DNA from: CF-13 sp035279665
Lineage (GTDB): Bacteria > Chloroflexota > Dormibacteria > CF-121
DNA length: 48,395 nt
Reading direction: 5' to 3'
NCBI GenBank assembly: GCA_035279665.1
Contig: DATEHI010000124.1
Location: 1-48,395 of the forward strand
Every line of letters starts with the position of its first letter. The stretch's first letter is position 1. Shown in pieces: positions 32,628-40,805 of the stretch. The notes under the pieces are model-generated. The model was given only the letters and a program-made list of their open reading frames with translations. It had not been told where the DNA came from and ran no database searches. Both the position numbers and the translations under genes were made by a program.

Positions 32628-33625
32628 GTGATGTAGTGCTGCCCCCGGCGGATCACCTGCATGTTGTCGAGCGCCATCCCGGTTCCGATCGCCACACAGC
32701 TCTGTGGGTCGGCTGCCATCCGCGTCGGAAGACCACAACGCAACCCGAGAAACTCCGCGATCCCACGCAGCTGGGCCCCGCCACCGGTCAGGACAGCTCC
32801 GTTGCGCACGACCGAAGCGCGCCGCGCTTCCGGCACCTGAGCCACCACTCGCTGCAAGCTGGCGGCAATCGCCTCGAGCGGCTCCTCGATCGCCGCCTGC
32901 ACCGTGCTGCCCGGCACGCGGAGGGCGGTGCGGCGGCCCGCCTCGTCGACGGCGCTTACCTCGAGAGCGGCCTCGACGGCCGGCACGCTCGCCGAACCGA
33001 GTTCCATTTTCAGGCGCTCGGCCTCACCGGGCATCAACCGCAGGCCGTACTGCGCCACGATCGCGGCATCGATCGCGCGATCGAGCGCCTCCCCTCCAAT
33101 CCGCAGCGACTCCATCGCCAGGATTTCGCCCTGCGCGATAGCGGCCACCTCGGTGGATCCGGCGCCGAGGTTGACGACGGCGATCCCTTCGGTCGTCGAC
33201 ACCGGGACACGGGCGCCGATCGCGGCGGCCATCGGCTTGTCGATCAGGTATGCGGTCTTGGCGCCCGCCTGAATCGTGGCGGCCAGCACCGCCCGACGCT
33301 CCACGCCCGTGACCATCGCCGCCACCGAGAGCATCACATCTGGGCGGAAGAGCCGCTGCCGGCCGACGATACGGCCGATCAGATGTTGGAGCATCGCGCC
33401 CGCGAGGATGTAATCGACGCCGTTACCGTCACGGACCAGCCGGACGGCGCGGGCTTTCCGGCCGCGACCGACCATCTCGGAGGCGGCACGCCCGACTGCC
33501 AGGACGCGAGCGCCCTTTTCGTCGGTCGCCATCACCGCCGGCTCGTTCACCACTACACCCTCGCCCTTGACGTAGACGAGCACGGTCGAGGTGCCAAGGT
33601 CGATGCCGATTTTTTTTGAGAGCAC
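32624..33625 (-). CDS. MreB/Mbl-like actin homologue with altered ATPase motifs
   Basis: A 333-residue MreB-family protein, expected as membrane-bound filaments that guide wall synthesis. The phosphate-1 motif GIDLGTSTVLVYVKGEG, NEPAVMA and adenosine motif VLTGGGAQLRGIAEFLG are intact. Two motifs deviate: the usual E-E-P-M-A-A-A-I-G is DKPMAAAIG, placing Lys130 where the catalytic Glu sits, and the phosphate-2 motif D-I-G-G-G-T is NLGAGS, with Asn152 and Ala155. ATP hydrolysis may therefore be weak or lost (inference). Start is GTG at 33625, followed by an eight-A run. It lies just after murA, as mbl does in Bacillus. No mreC or mreD is nearby. Confidence 0.88.
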   Translation of the reverse strand: MLSKKIGIDLGTSTVLVYVKGEGVVVNEPAVMATDEKGARVLAVGRAASEMVGRGRKARAVRLVRDGNGVDYILAGAMLQHLIGRIVGRQRLFRPDVMLSVAAMVTGVERRAVLAATIQAGAKTAYLIDKPMAAAIGARVPVSTTEGIAVVNLGAGSTEVAAIAQGEILAMESLRIGGEALDRAIDAAIVAQYGLRLMPGEAERLKMELGSASVPAVEAALEVSAVDEAGRRTALRVPGSTVQAAIEEPLEAIAASLQRVVAQVPEARRASVVRNGAVLTGGGAQLRGIAEFLGLRCGLPTRMAADPQSCVAIGTGMALDNMQVIRRGQHYIT

Positions 33626-33632
33626 GGCCGCC

Positions 33633-34928
33633 TCAATCCCCGACGACCCTGGAAAGATCCTGGTCGGCCGCCTCGCCGTCGACCCGGGTGATGTGCGCAC
33701 CCAGGGCCTCGAGCTTGCGCACGATGTCCTGGTAGCCCCGATCCAGGTGATAGATGTTATCGAGCACCGTCGTCCCCCCGGCACAGAGGGCGGCAACCAC
33801 GAGCGCGGCGCCAGAGCGGATGTCGGGCACGGTGACCGAGCCGCCATGCAGCGCGCTAGGCCCGGAGACGATGGCGCTGCGACCCTCCACATAGATGTCG
33901 GCCCCGAGCTTGCGCAGCTCTGGCACGTGCTGGAAGCGATTTTCGAAGACAGCTTCGGAGATATGGCACCGTCCGTGCGCCTGCGTCATCAAGCTCACAA
34001 AGGGGGCCTGCAGGTCGGTCGGGAATCCGGGATGTGGCCAGGTCGTCACGTCGACCGGCTGCAGGTCGCCGTTACCCTGTACCCAGAGGCTATGAGTCCG
34101 GTCCTCGACCTCGACGCCGGAAGCCCGCAGCTTGAGCATCATGGCCCGAAGGTCGGCCGTCTCGACGTCTTCGAGCACTCCCTCACCGCCAGTGGCGGCA
34201 ATGGCAAAGGCATAGGTCCCCGCCTCGATGTTGTCCGGGATCACGCGGTGGGTGGCGCCGCTCAATTCCGGGACGCCTTCGATCGCCAACACGTCGGTGC
34301 CGATCCCGTGGATCCGTGCTCCCATCTTGCCGAGGAACATCGCCAGGTCGACGACGTGCGGCTCACGGGCCGCGTTGTGGATGGTCGTGATGCCGTCGGC
34401 TGTCGCGGCGGCCATCATCAGGTTCTCGGTCCCGGTCACGGTCGGCATATCGAGATGGATGGTGGCACCATTCAGACGGTCGGCACGCGCCACGTATTCA
34501 CTGCCCTCGAGCGCGACGCTGGCGCCCATCAGGCGCAGTCCGACAAGATGTTGCTCCACCCGACGCATCCCGATGTCGTCGCCGCCCGGCTTCGCCACTC
34601 GAGCCTCACCGCGCCGCGCCAGCAAGGGCCCCATCAGGAGGAAGGAGGCACGCATCCGGCTGGCTATCGCCGCCAGCACCTCGCTGCGAGCGAGCCGCTG
34701 CGCGTTGATCTGAAGCTGCTGCGGATCCAGCCAGCGGATCTGGACGCCCATGCCTTCCAGGAGGCGAATCATGGTCGAGACGTCCTCGATCCGCGGCACG
34801 TTCTTGAGCCGGACCTCCTCCTCGGTGAGCAGGCAGGCCGCGAGGATGGGAAGGACCGCGTTTTTGGAGCCACTGATCGGGACCCGCCCGACCAATCGAG
34901 TTCCCCCCTCGATCAGGAGTTGGGCCAC
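33633..34928 (-). CDS. murA: UDP-N-acetylglucosamine 1-carboxyvinyltransferase MurA, Cys-to-Asp active site
   Basis: A 431-residue MurA, first committed step of peptidoglycan synthesis: transfer of enolpyruvate from PEP to UDP-GlcNAc in the cytoplasm. Lys22-Asn23 (GSKNAV), the Arg of IGMRRVEQH, the Asp of GFPTDLQAPF and DIRSGAALVVAAL are conserved. The active-site loop reads PGGDDIG (114-120), so Asp117 replaces the Cys (Cys115 in E. coli) that fosfomycin alkylates; the codon at 34578-34580 is GAC on the coding strand. Asp at this place is known in Mycobacterium and Chlamydia MurA and makes the enzyme fosfomycin-insensitive. It follows atpC, with a tandem hairpin repeat between. Confidence 0.97.
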   Translation of the reverse strand: MAQLLIEGGTRLVGRVPISGSKNAVLPILAACLLTEEEVRLKNVPRIEDVSTMIRLLEGMGVQIRWLDPQQLQINAQRLARSEVLAAIASRMRASFLLMGPLLARRGEARVAKPGGDDIGMRRVEQHLVGLRLMGASVALEGSEYVARADRLNGATIHLDMPTVTGTENLMMAAATADGITTIHNAAREPHVVDLAMFLGKMGARIHGIGTDVLAIEGVPELSGATHRVIPDNIEAGTYAFAIAATGGEGVLEDVETADLRAMMLKLRASGVEVEDRTHSLWVQGNGDLQPVDVTTWPHPGFPTDLQAPFVSLMTQAHGRCHISEAVFENRFQHVPELRKLGADIYVEGRSAIVSGPSALHGGSVTVPDIRSGAALVVAALCAGGTTVLDNIYHLDRGYQDIVRKLEALGAHITRVDGEAADQDLSRVVGD

Positions 34929-34970
34929 TGACCCCCTAGGGTATCAGCCGAGCGACGCCGCTGGCGCGAT

Positions 34971-35033
34971 TCAGCGTGCCCCGGCGTGGAAAGGCACGCG
35001 ATTTCAGCGTGCCCCGGCGTGGAAAGGCACGCG
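34971..35033. repeat. Two tandem copies of a 33-bp hairpin unit
   Basis: An identical 30-base core occurs at 34971-35000 and 35004-35033, offset by 33 bases. Each copy contains GCGTGCC and GGCACGC as inverted arms separated by 12 bases, so each could fold into a 7-bp hairpin. They fill much of the 123-nt gap between atpC and murA. No T-tract follows, so a terminator is unlikely; a REP-like or minisatellite element, or a message-stabilising structure, fits better. Confidence 0.85.
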
Positions 35034-35051
35034 GTTAGGTGTTTGCGTAAC

Positions 35052-35477
35052 CTAGGTTCTGCGGCGGCGGCGCAACTCGGCCAAGCGCAACCTGGCCTCG
35101 GCGCGCGCGAGGGCGACCGAGGCGGCGGCCTGATCCGTGTCGGACAGCTTCTGTTGCAGGAGGTCCGCCGCCCGCCGACGCGCTTCCTCGGCGCGGGATT
35201 CGTCGATGTCCTCCGCCCGTTCCGCCGAATCGGCGAGGACCGTCACTTCATCGGGGCGCACTTCCAGGAAGCCGCCGGACACGAAAAAGAACTGTTCGTC
35301 GCCGTCATTGCGCACCTTGACCGTCCCTGGCCTGAGCGGGGTCAACAGCGGGATGTGCTGCGGCAGGATGCCCAGCTCCCCCTCCGCACCCGGTGCCACG
35401 ACGAAGTCGGCATCGCCTTTGAAGCGCCGGCCTTCGACGGTGACGATGTCGACGTGCAGCTTCTTGGGTTCGGCCAA
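35052..35477 (-). CDS. atpC: F1 ATP synthase epsilon subunit
   Basis: A 141-residue epsilon subunit of the central stalk. The N-terminal beta-sandwich includes VDIVTVEGRRFKGDADFVV, GAEGELGILPQHIPLLTPL and a FVSGGFLEVRPDEVTVLAD strand; the C-terminal helical hairpin (about 90-141) is rich in Ala, Arg and Glu. It ends the atp operon, starting 4 nt after the atpD stop. A hairpin repeat follows before murA. Confidence 0.97.
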   Translation of the reverse strand: MAEPKKLHVDIVTVEGRRFKGDADFVVAPGAEGELGILPQHIPLLTPLRPGTVKVRNDGDEQFFFVSGGFLEVRPDEVTVLADSAERAEDIDESRAEEARRRAADLLQQKLSDTDQAAASVALARAEARLRLAELRRRRRT

Positions 35478-35481
35478 TGTT

Positions 35482-36984
35482 CTAGCGCTTTGCGGATGCG
35501 TCCGCTTGTGGTACGTGCGGCTCCGGCTTCTTCTCCTCCGTAGGGGGCGCTTCCCCCTTGGCCGCCGCCACCGCCTCGTCGATGGTCCCGACCATATAGA
35601 AGGCCTGCTCCGGCAGGTCGTCGTGCTTCCCCTCGAGGATCTCGCTGAATCCCCGGATCGTCTCCTTCAACGGCACGTACTTGCCCGGCCGGTTGGTGAA
35701 GATCTCGGCCACGAAGAAGGGCTGCGACAGGAAGCGCTCGATCTTGCGGGCCCGGGCCACCAGCACCTTGTCGTCCTCGGACAGCTCATCCGGGCCAAGG
35801 ATGGCGATGATGTCCTGCAGCTCCTTGTTGCGCTGCAGCACCTGCTGCACGCCGCGCGCGACGCGATAGTGCTCCTCACCGACGATGTCCGGCGTGAGGA
35901 ATCGCGAGAAGGAATCGAGCGGGTCCACCGCCGGGTAGATGCCGCGCTCGACGATCGCGCGTGAGAGGCTCACCGTGGCACCCAGGTGGGCGAACGTCGT
36001 CGCAATTGCCGGGTCGGTATAGTCGTCCGCCGGCACGAAGACCGCCTGCACCGAGGTGATCGATCCCTTCTTGGTCGAGGTGATGCGCTCCTCGAGGTCG
36101 CCCATCTCGGTGGCCAGCGTGGGCTGGTAGCCGACCGCCGACGGTAGGCGGCCCAGCAGCGCCGAGACCTCGCTGCCCGCCAGCATGTACCGGAAGACGT
36201 TGTCGATGAACAGCAGTACGTCCTGGCCGAACTCGTCTCGGAAATGCTCGGCTAGCGTCAGTCCGGTGAGCCCGACCCGGGCGCGGGCCCCCGGCGGCTC
36301 GTTCATCTGGCCGAACACGAGGGCCGTCTTGTCGATGACGCCCGATTCGTTCATCTCGAGCCATAGCGAGTTGCCCTCGCGCGTGCGCTCGCCGACGCCG
36401 GCAAAGACCGAGAACCCCTGGTGCTCGGTGGCGATGTTGCGGATCAGCTCCATAACGATGACGGTCTTGCCGACACCGGCGCCGCCGAACAATCCGATCT
36501 TGCTCCCCTTGGCGAAGGTGGTCACGAGGTCGATGACCTTGATTCCGGTCTCGAGCACCTCAGTATCCGTCGCCTGCTCGCTGACCGGCGGGGCGAGACG
36601 ATGGATCGGGAGGCGAACATCCGACTCGATCTTGCCCTTGCCGTCGATCGGATCGCCGATGACGTTCATCATCCGGCCGAGGGTTCCCTTCCCCACCGGC
36701 ACCGTGATCGGACCGCCCGTATCTTTGACCTCCGTGCCCCGAACGAGACCGTCGGTCGAGTCCATGGCGATCGTTCGTACCACGTCGTTGCCGCGATGCT
36801 GCTGGACCTCCAGCACGAGGCGGCCCTGCTTGCCACGATCGATCTCGAGCGCGTGATAGATCTCTGGAAGATCCTGCCCATCGAAGACGACGTCGACGAC
36901 CGGACCGATGATCTGGTCGACGCGCCCGGTCCGTTCCTTCTTCGGTTTGTCTTGCGTCTTCTCCGCCTTCTCTGCGATTGCCAT
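35482..36984 (-). CDS. atpD: F1 ATP synthase beta subunit
   Basis: A 500-residue catalytic subunit. Walker A GGAGVGKT is at 167-174; GERTREGNSLWLEM holds the catalytic Glu and ALVFGQMNEPPGARARV the usual nucleotide-site block; the DELSEED motif appears as DELSEDD. It has an N-terminal charged extension of about 17 residues (AEKAEKTQDKPKKER) and a C-terminal tail of about 25 residues (EEKKPEPHVPQADASAKR), which makes it longer than the usual ~470. It lies between atpG and atpC in the normal order. Confidence 0.99.
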   Translation of the reverse strand: MAIAEKAEKTQDKPKKERTGRVDQIIGPVVDVVFDGQDLPEIYHALEIDRGKQGRLVLEVQQHRGNDVVRTIAMDSTDGLVRGTEVKDTGGPITVPVGKGTLGRMMNVIGDPIDGKGKIESDVRLPIHRLAPPVSEQATDTEVLETGIKVIDLVTTFAKGSKIGLFGGAGVGKTVIVMELIRNIATEHQGFSVFAGVGERTREGNSLWLEMNESGVIDKTALVFGQMNEPPGARARVGLTGLTLAEHFRDEFGQDVLLFIDNVFRYMLAGSEVSALLGRLPSAVGYQPTLATEMGDLEERITSTKKGSITSVQAVFVPADDYTDPAIATTFAHLGATVSLSRAIVERGIYPAVDPLDSFSRFLTPDIVGEEHYRVARGVQQVLQRNKELQDIIAILGPDELSEDDKVLVARARKIERFLSQPFFVAEIFTNRPGKYVPLKETIRGFSEILEGKHDDLPEQAFYMVGTIDEAVAAAKGEAPPTEEKKPEPHVPQADASAKR

Positions 36985-36993
36985 TGATGCCTC

Positions 36994-37845
36994 CTAGCCG
37001 GCACTCAGCGCTTCTGCGCCACCCACGATTTCACTCAGTTCCTTGGTGATGGTCGCCTGCCGCACCTTGTTGCGCAGCAGGGTCAGGTCCTCGATCAGCT
37101 CGCCGGCGTTGTCGGTCGCGTTGCGCATCGCCACCATCTGCGCCGCGTAAAAGCTGGCCAGGTTGTCCAGTACGGCGGCGTAGACCTGGGCCTCGACATA
37201 CCGAGGCAGCAGCTGCGACAGCACCTCCTCCGCCTCCGGCTCGTAGACATAGTCGATCCGGAGTCCCTCCTTGCGCTCCGGGACGCGGACCGGGATGAGG
37301 ACCTTGACTGTCGGCTCCAGGCGGCTTACCGAGGCGAAGTGCGTATAGAGCAAGGCCACCTCGTCGACATTGCCCTCGAGATACTCGTCGCGCGCCACCG
37401 TGATCGTGGGCATGATGTCCTTCAACTGCGGCCGGTCGCCGATCTGCGACACCTCGGCCAGAATCGGCACCCCAAGCCTTCGGAAGTAATCGCGCCCTTT
37501 GCGGCCGATGGTGTCGAGCACGGTATCCCCCTGCCGGACGTAGCCGAGCGCCACCCGAAAGGCATTGACGTTCAGGCCGCCCGCCAGCCCGCGGTCGGAC
37601 GAGACCAGGATCAGCAAGCGCTTCTTGACCGGCCGCTCGATCAAGAAGGGATGCTGATAGGAGGTCACCCGGCTTGCCACTTCGACCAGCACGTCGGCCA
37701 TCCGGTCGGCGTAGGGGCGCGCGGCCTCCGCCCGTGCCTGCACGCGCCGCAGCTTGGAGGCGGCGACCGCCTGCATGGCGCGCGTGATCTGTTGCGTGTT
37801 CTTCACGCTGGCGATCCGGCGACGGATGTCGGCGAGCGTGGCCAT
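36994..37845 (-). CDS. atpG: F1 ATP synthase gamma subunit
   Basis: A 283-residue gamma subunit, the rotating shaft. The N-terminal coiled coil (ADIRRRIASVKNTQQITRAM) and C-terminal coiled coil (MVAMRNATDNAGELIEDL, NKVRQATITKELSEIVGGA) are both typical, with the Rossmann-like middle containing LLILVSSDRGLAGGLNVN. The 9-nt and 6-nt gaps to atpD and atpA agree with an operon. Confidence 0.98.
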   Translation of the reverse strand: MATLADIRRRIASVKNTQQITRAMQAVAASKLRRVQARAEAARPYADRMADVLVEVASRVTSYQHPFLIERPVKKRLLILVSSDRGLAGGLNVNAFRVALGYVRQGDTVLDTIGRKGRDYFRRLGVPILAEVSQIGDRPQLKDIMPTITVARDEYLEGNVDEVALLYTHFASVSRLEPTVKVLIPVRVPERKEGLRIDYVYEPEAEEVLSQLLPRYVEAQVYAAVLDNLASFYAAQMVAMRNATDNAGELIEDLTLLRNKVRQATITKELSEIVGGAEALSAG

Positions 37846-37851
37846 CTGGCG

Positions 37852-39471
37852 CTAGCGTTCCTTCCTGGTCTCGCGCTCGGTCGCGCGGCGGGCAGCCTGC
37901 AATGGACCCTTCTCCTTGGGAGCCTCCTCAGCGTTCGCGGCGGGTTTCTCTTCTTGCTTTTGAACCAGAGGGCTCGACTTCTTGTACTCGTCGATCGCGC
38001 CGCGCAGCAGCTTCTCGTTATCGGGCGATAACGCCTTGTCCTTCGCGATCGCCTGCTCGATGCCGGGGTGCGAGCTGCTCAGGAAGCGAAGCAGTTCCTT
38101 TTCGAATTGCCGCACCTTGTCGACCGGAACGTCGTCCAGGTAGCCGTTCCCGCCGGCGAAGAGCACGATCACCTGCTGGGCCACTGGCATCGGTTCGAAC
38201 TGGTCCTGCTTGAGCAGTTCCTCCATCCGCTTGCCACGCTCCAGCTGATCCCGAGTCCGCTTGTCGAGGTCGGAGGCGAACTGGGCGAAAGCCGCCATCT
38301 CCCGGTACTGCGAGAGGTCGAGGCGAAGCCGGCCGGCAACCTGGCGCATCGCCTTGATCTGGGCGGCGCCGCCGACACGGGACACGGACAGCCCGGTCGA
38401 GATGGCCGGGCGGATGCCCGCATAAAAGAGGTCGGTCAGCAGATAGATCTGTCCATCGGTGATCGAGATGACGTTCGTGGGAATGTACGCCGAGATGTCT
38501 CCGGCCAGCGTTTCGATGATCGGCAGCGCCGTGAGGGAGCCGCCCCCGTTCTCCGTGTTCATCCGCGCCGAGCGTTCCAGCAAGCGCGAGTGCAGGTAGA
38601 AGACGTCACCGGGATAGGCCTCGCGCCCGGGGGGACGCCGTAGTAAGAGCGAGATCTGCCGGTAGGCCCAGGCATGCTTGGAAAGGTCGTCGTAGACCAT
38701 CAGCACGTCCTTGCCCTTGTTCATGAAGTACTCACCCATGGAGGTTGCCGCGTAGGGCGCTATGTACCACAGCGGCGCCGGTTCGCTGGCGGTGGCGGAG
38801 ACGATGATCGAGTACTCGAGGGCGCCGTGCTGCTCGAGCACGTCCGCCACCTGGGCGACGGTCGCCGCGCGCTGGCCGATCGCGACATAGATGCAGATGA
38901 CGTCCTGGCCCTTCTGGTTGATGATGGTGTCGAGGGCGATGGCGGTCTTGCCCGTCTGCCGGTCGCCGATGATCAGCTCTCGCTGTCCGCGGCCGATGGC
39001 GGTCATGGCGTCGACGGCCTTGATCCCCGTCTGGAGCGGTGTGTCGACCGGCTGCCGGGTCACGACACCGGGAGCGACCTTTTCGACGGGCGCCGTCTCC
39101 GACGACTTGATGGGCCCCTTCCCATCGATCGGCTCGCCGAGCGCGTTGACCACGCGCCCGATGAGCGCCTCGCCCACCGGAACCTGGACGACGCTGCCCG
39201 TGGTGCGAACCTCGTCGCCTTCGCGGATCTCCTCGTAGGGGCCCAGCACGACGGCGCCAACCGAGTCCTCCTCCAGGTTGAGCGCCATGCCGCGCACGCC
39301 GCCCTTGAACTCGAGCAGCTCGAGCGACCGGGCGTCCCGCAGCCCGTAGATCTGCGCGATCCCGTCACCGATCTCGGTGACGATGCCGACGTCCGCCGAG
39401 AGAACGGGGACGTCGAAGTCCTTGATGCGTTGTTTGATCAGGTTGCTGATCTCGTCTGACTTGATGGCCAC
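37852..39471 (-). CDS. atpA: F1 ATP synthase alpha subunit
   Basis: A 539-residue alpha subunit carrying the non-catalytic nucleotide site. Walker A GDRQTGKT is at 169-176; QRAATVAQVADVLE and the SVSRVGGAAQIKAMRQVAG block are standard. The C-terminus has an extra charged tail of about 30-35 residues (KQEEKPAANAEEAPKEKG...), not part of the core fold. Like the beta tail it is Glu/Lys-rich. It lies between atpH and atpG in the canonical order. Confidence 0.99.
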   Translation of the reverse strand: MAIKSDEISNLIKQRIKDFDVPVLSADVGIVTEIGDGIAQIYGLRDARSLELLEFKGGVRGMALNLEEDSVGAVVLGPYEEIREGDEVRTTGSVVQVPVGEALIGRVVNALGEPIDGKGPIKSSETAPVEKVAPGVVTRQPVDTPLQTGIKAVDAMTAIGRGQRELIIGDRQTGKTAIALDTIINQKGQDVICIYVAIGQRAATVAQVADVLEQHGALEYSIIVSATASEPAPLWYIAPYAATSMGEYFMNKGKDVLMVYDDLSKHAWAYRQISLLLRRPPGREAYPGDVFYLHSRLLERSARMNTENGGGSLTALPIIETLAGDISAYIPTNVISITDGQIYLLTDLFYAGIRPAISTGLSVSRVGGAAQIKAMRQVAGRLRLDLSQYREMAAFAQFASDLDKRTRDQLERGKRMEELLKQDQFEPMPVAQQVIVLFAGGNGYLDDVPVDKVRQFEKELLRFLSSSHPGIEQAIAKDKALSPDNEKLLRGAIDEYKKSSPLVQKQEEKPAANAEEAPKEKGPLQAARRATERETRKER

Positions 39472-39486
39472 TGCTCTTCCTACCCT

Positions 39487-40020
39487 TTAGCTCAATAATT
39501 CCTGCCGCAAACGCGCGAGCTGCGTGCGTACCGTGCCGTCTACCAGGTGATCCCCGATCTGGATCGCGGCACCACCGACAATGCCCGGGTCGGTGCCGAA
39601 TGTCACCGTGACTTTTCGACCTAGTTTTTTCGCCAGGGCCTGCTCGAAGCGCTGGCGATCCTCCTTGTCCAGGTCGATCGCCGTCGTCACCGAGGCGTGG
39701 ACCATCCCGGAGGCCTCGTCGGCCAGCCGTTCGAACTCTTCGCGGATGTGATGGATCTCGGCGCTCCGATAGTGCTCGACCAGCAAACGCAGCAGGTTCT
39801 CCGTTTCCCGGCGGAGCTCGGGCTCGAGCAGCTGGGACAGGTCCATGCGGCGCCTGACGCCCACCGCGGGGTTCTTGAAGGCGGCAATCAGGACGTCGTC
39901 CTGGAGCAGCTCGTCGAGCTTGGCCAGCTCCGCCCGCCAGGTGTCGATCGCGTTCTCCTCCTGGGCCAGCTGAAAGATGCCCGCCCCGTAGCGGCGCGCC
40001 ACGTTGCTGCTTTCAGGCAC
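39487..40020 (-). CDS. atpH: F1 ATP synthase delta subunit
   Basis: A 177-residue delta subunit (OSCP-like), which joins the peripheral stalk to the top of F1. The helical N-domain begins VARRYGAGIFQLAQEENAID; the C-terminal region includes VTVTFGTDPGIVGGAAIQIGD, the conserved VDP-like signature for this family. Its first eight bases overlap the end of atpF, so the two are probably coupled in translation. Confidence 0.97.
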   Translation of the reverse strand: MPESSNVARRYGAGIFQLAQEENAIDTWRAELAKLDELLQDDVLIAAFKNPAVGVRRRMDLSQLLEPELRRETENLLRLLVEHYRSAEIHHIREEFERLADEASGMVHASVTTAIDLDKEDRQRFEQALAKKLGRKVTVTFGTDPGIVGGAAIQIGDHLVDGTVRTQLARLRQELLS

Positions 40021-40519
40021 GAATCTCCGCCTCCTCGATGGTGCGCTGGATCAGCTCGCGGTGCTTCTTTTCGTCAAGGCTCTCGCCGATGATCCGCTCG
40101 GCGGCCATCACCGCCAGGTCCGCCACCTGCTCCCGCAGATCTTCCACCGCCTTGGCCCGCTCTTGCTGGATCTCGGCTCGAGCTTTCGTGATCAAGCCCT
40201 CGGCCTGCTCGCGGGCCTTGGCTTCCAGTTCTTTGCGCAGGTCCTCTGCCTGCTTGGCGATCCGGTCGAGCATCGCCTGCGCTTCGCGCCGAGCCTCCTC
40301 GAGCTTTACTTGACGTTCTCGCTCCGCCTCCTCCAGCTCGCGCTTGGCGCGTTCGGTCGCCTCCACGCCCTGCTGGATCCGCTCTCGGCGCTCGTTCAGG
40401 ATCCGCAAGAGTGGCCCCCAGGCGAAGCGATACAGGACGCCCAACATGACCAGGAAGATCAGCAGCTGAGCGATCAGCGTGCCATTGAGCGTGAGCAGCC
40501 CGGCGTCGAGGCGTGTCAT
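40013..40519 (-). CDS. atpF: F0 ATP synthase b subunit
   Basis: A 168-residue peripheral stalk protein. One N-terminal membrane helix (about 13-33), then WGPLLRILNERRERIQQGVE and a long charged coiled coil to the end. The start overlaps the atpE stop (ATGA). Only one b gene is seen, as expected for a homodimeric b2 stalk. Confidence 0.97.
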   Translation of the reverse strand: MTRLDAGLLTLNGTLIAQLLIFLVMLGVLYRFAWGPLLRILNERRERIQQGVEATERAKRELEEAERERQVKLEEARREAQAMLDRIAKQAEDLRKELEAKAREQAEGLITKARAEIQQERAKAVEDLREQVADLAVMAAERIIGESLDEKKHRELIQRTIEEAEIRA

Positions 40520-40782
40520 TTCCCGGTGATCTGGCCCAACAGCGGGTTGGCAAAGATCAGGAACAGGCCCAGCCCCAGGCCGATGATCGGCAGCGCCTCG
40601 ATGAACCCGATCCCGATGATCATCAAGAAGAAGAGGCGGCCCTGCAGCTCAGGCTGGCGCGCCGTCCCCTCGACCGTCCGGCTCGACACCAGGCCATCCC
40701 CGATTCCCGCGCCGAGGGCGCTCAGCCCCAGCAGAAAACCGAAGGCGATAACCGTGGCACCTAAAACGATTGCGCGTTCCAA
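40516..40782 (-). CDS. atpE: F0 ATP synthase c subunit
   Basis: An 88-residue two-helix proteolipid of the c-ring. Helix 1 has LGAGIGDGLVSS; the polar loop is RTVEGTARQPELQ; helix 2 carries the ion-binding Glu62 in GFIEALPIIG. The Ser/Thr that follow this Glu in sodium-type rings are absent (Ala-Leu instead), so proton coupling is likely. Asp29 in helix 1 takes the place of the Asn/Gln found in many relatives, an extra acidic residue near the site. A 23-nt gap with GGAGG precedes it. Confidence 0.98.
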   Translation of the reverse strand: MERAIVLGATVIAFGFLLGLSALGAGIGDGLVSSRTVEGTARQPELQGRLFFLMIIGIGFIEALPIIGLGLGLFLIFANPLLGQITGK

Positions 40783-40805
40783 AACAAACCCTCCTTAGTG
40801 GTGTT

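Noticed and set aside
34971..35033. CRISPR-like repeat between atpC and murA
   Set aside because: Only two copies with a 3-base spacer and internal palindromes; no cas genes. Better called a tandem hairpin repeat.
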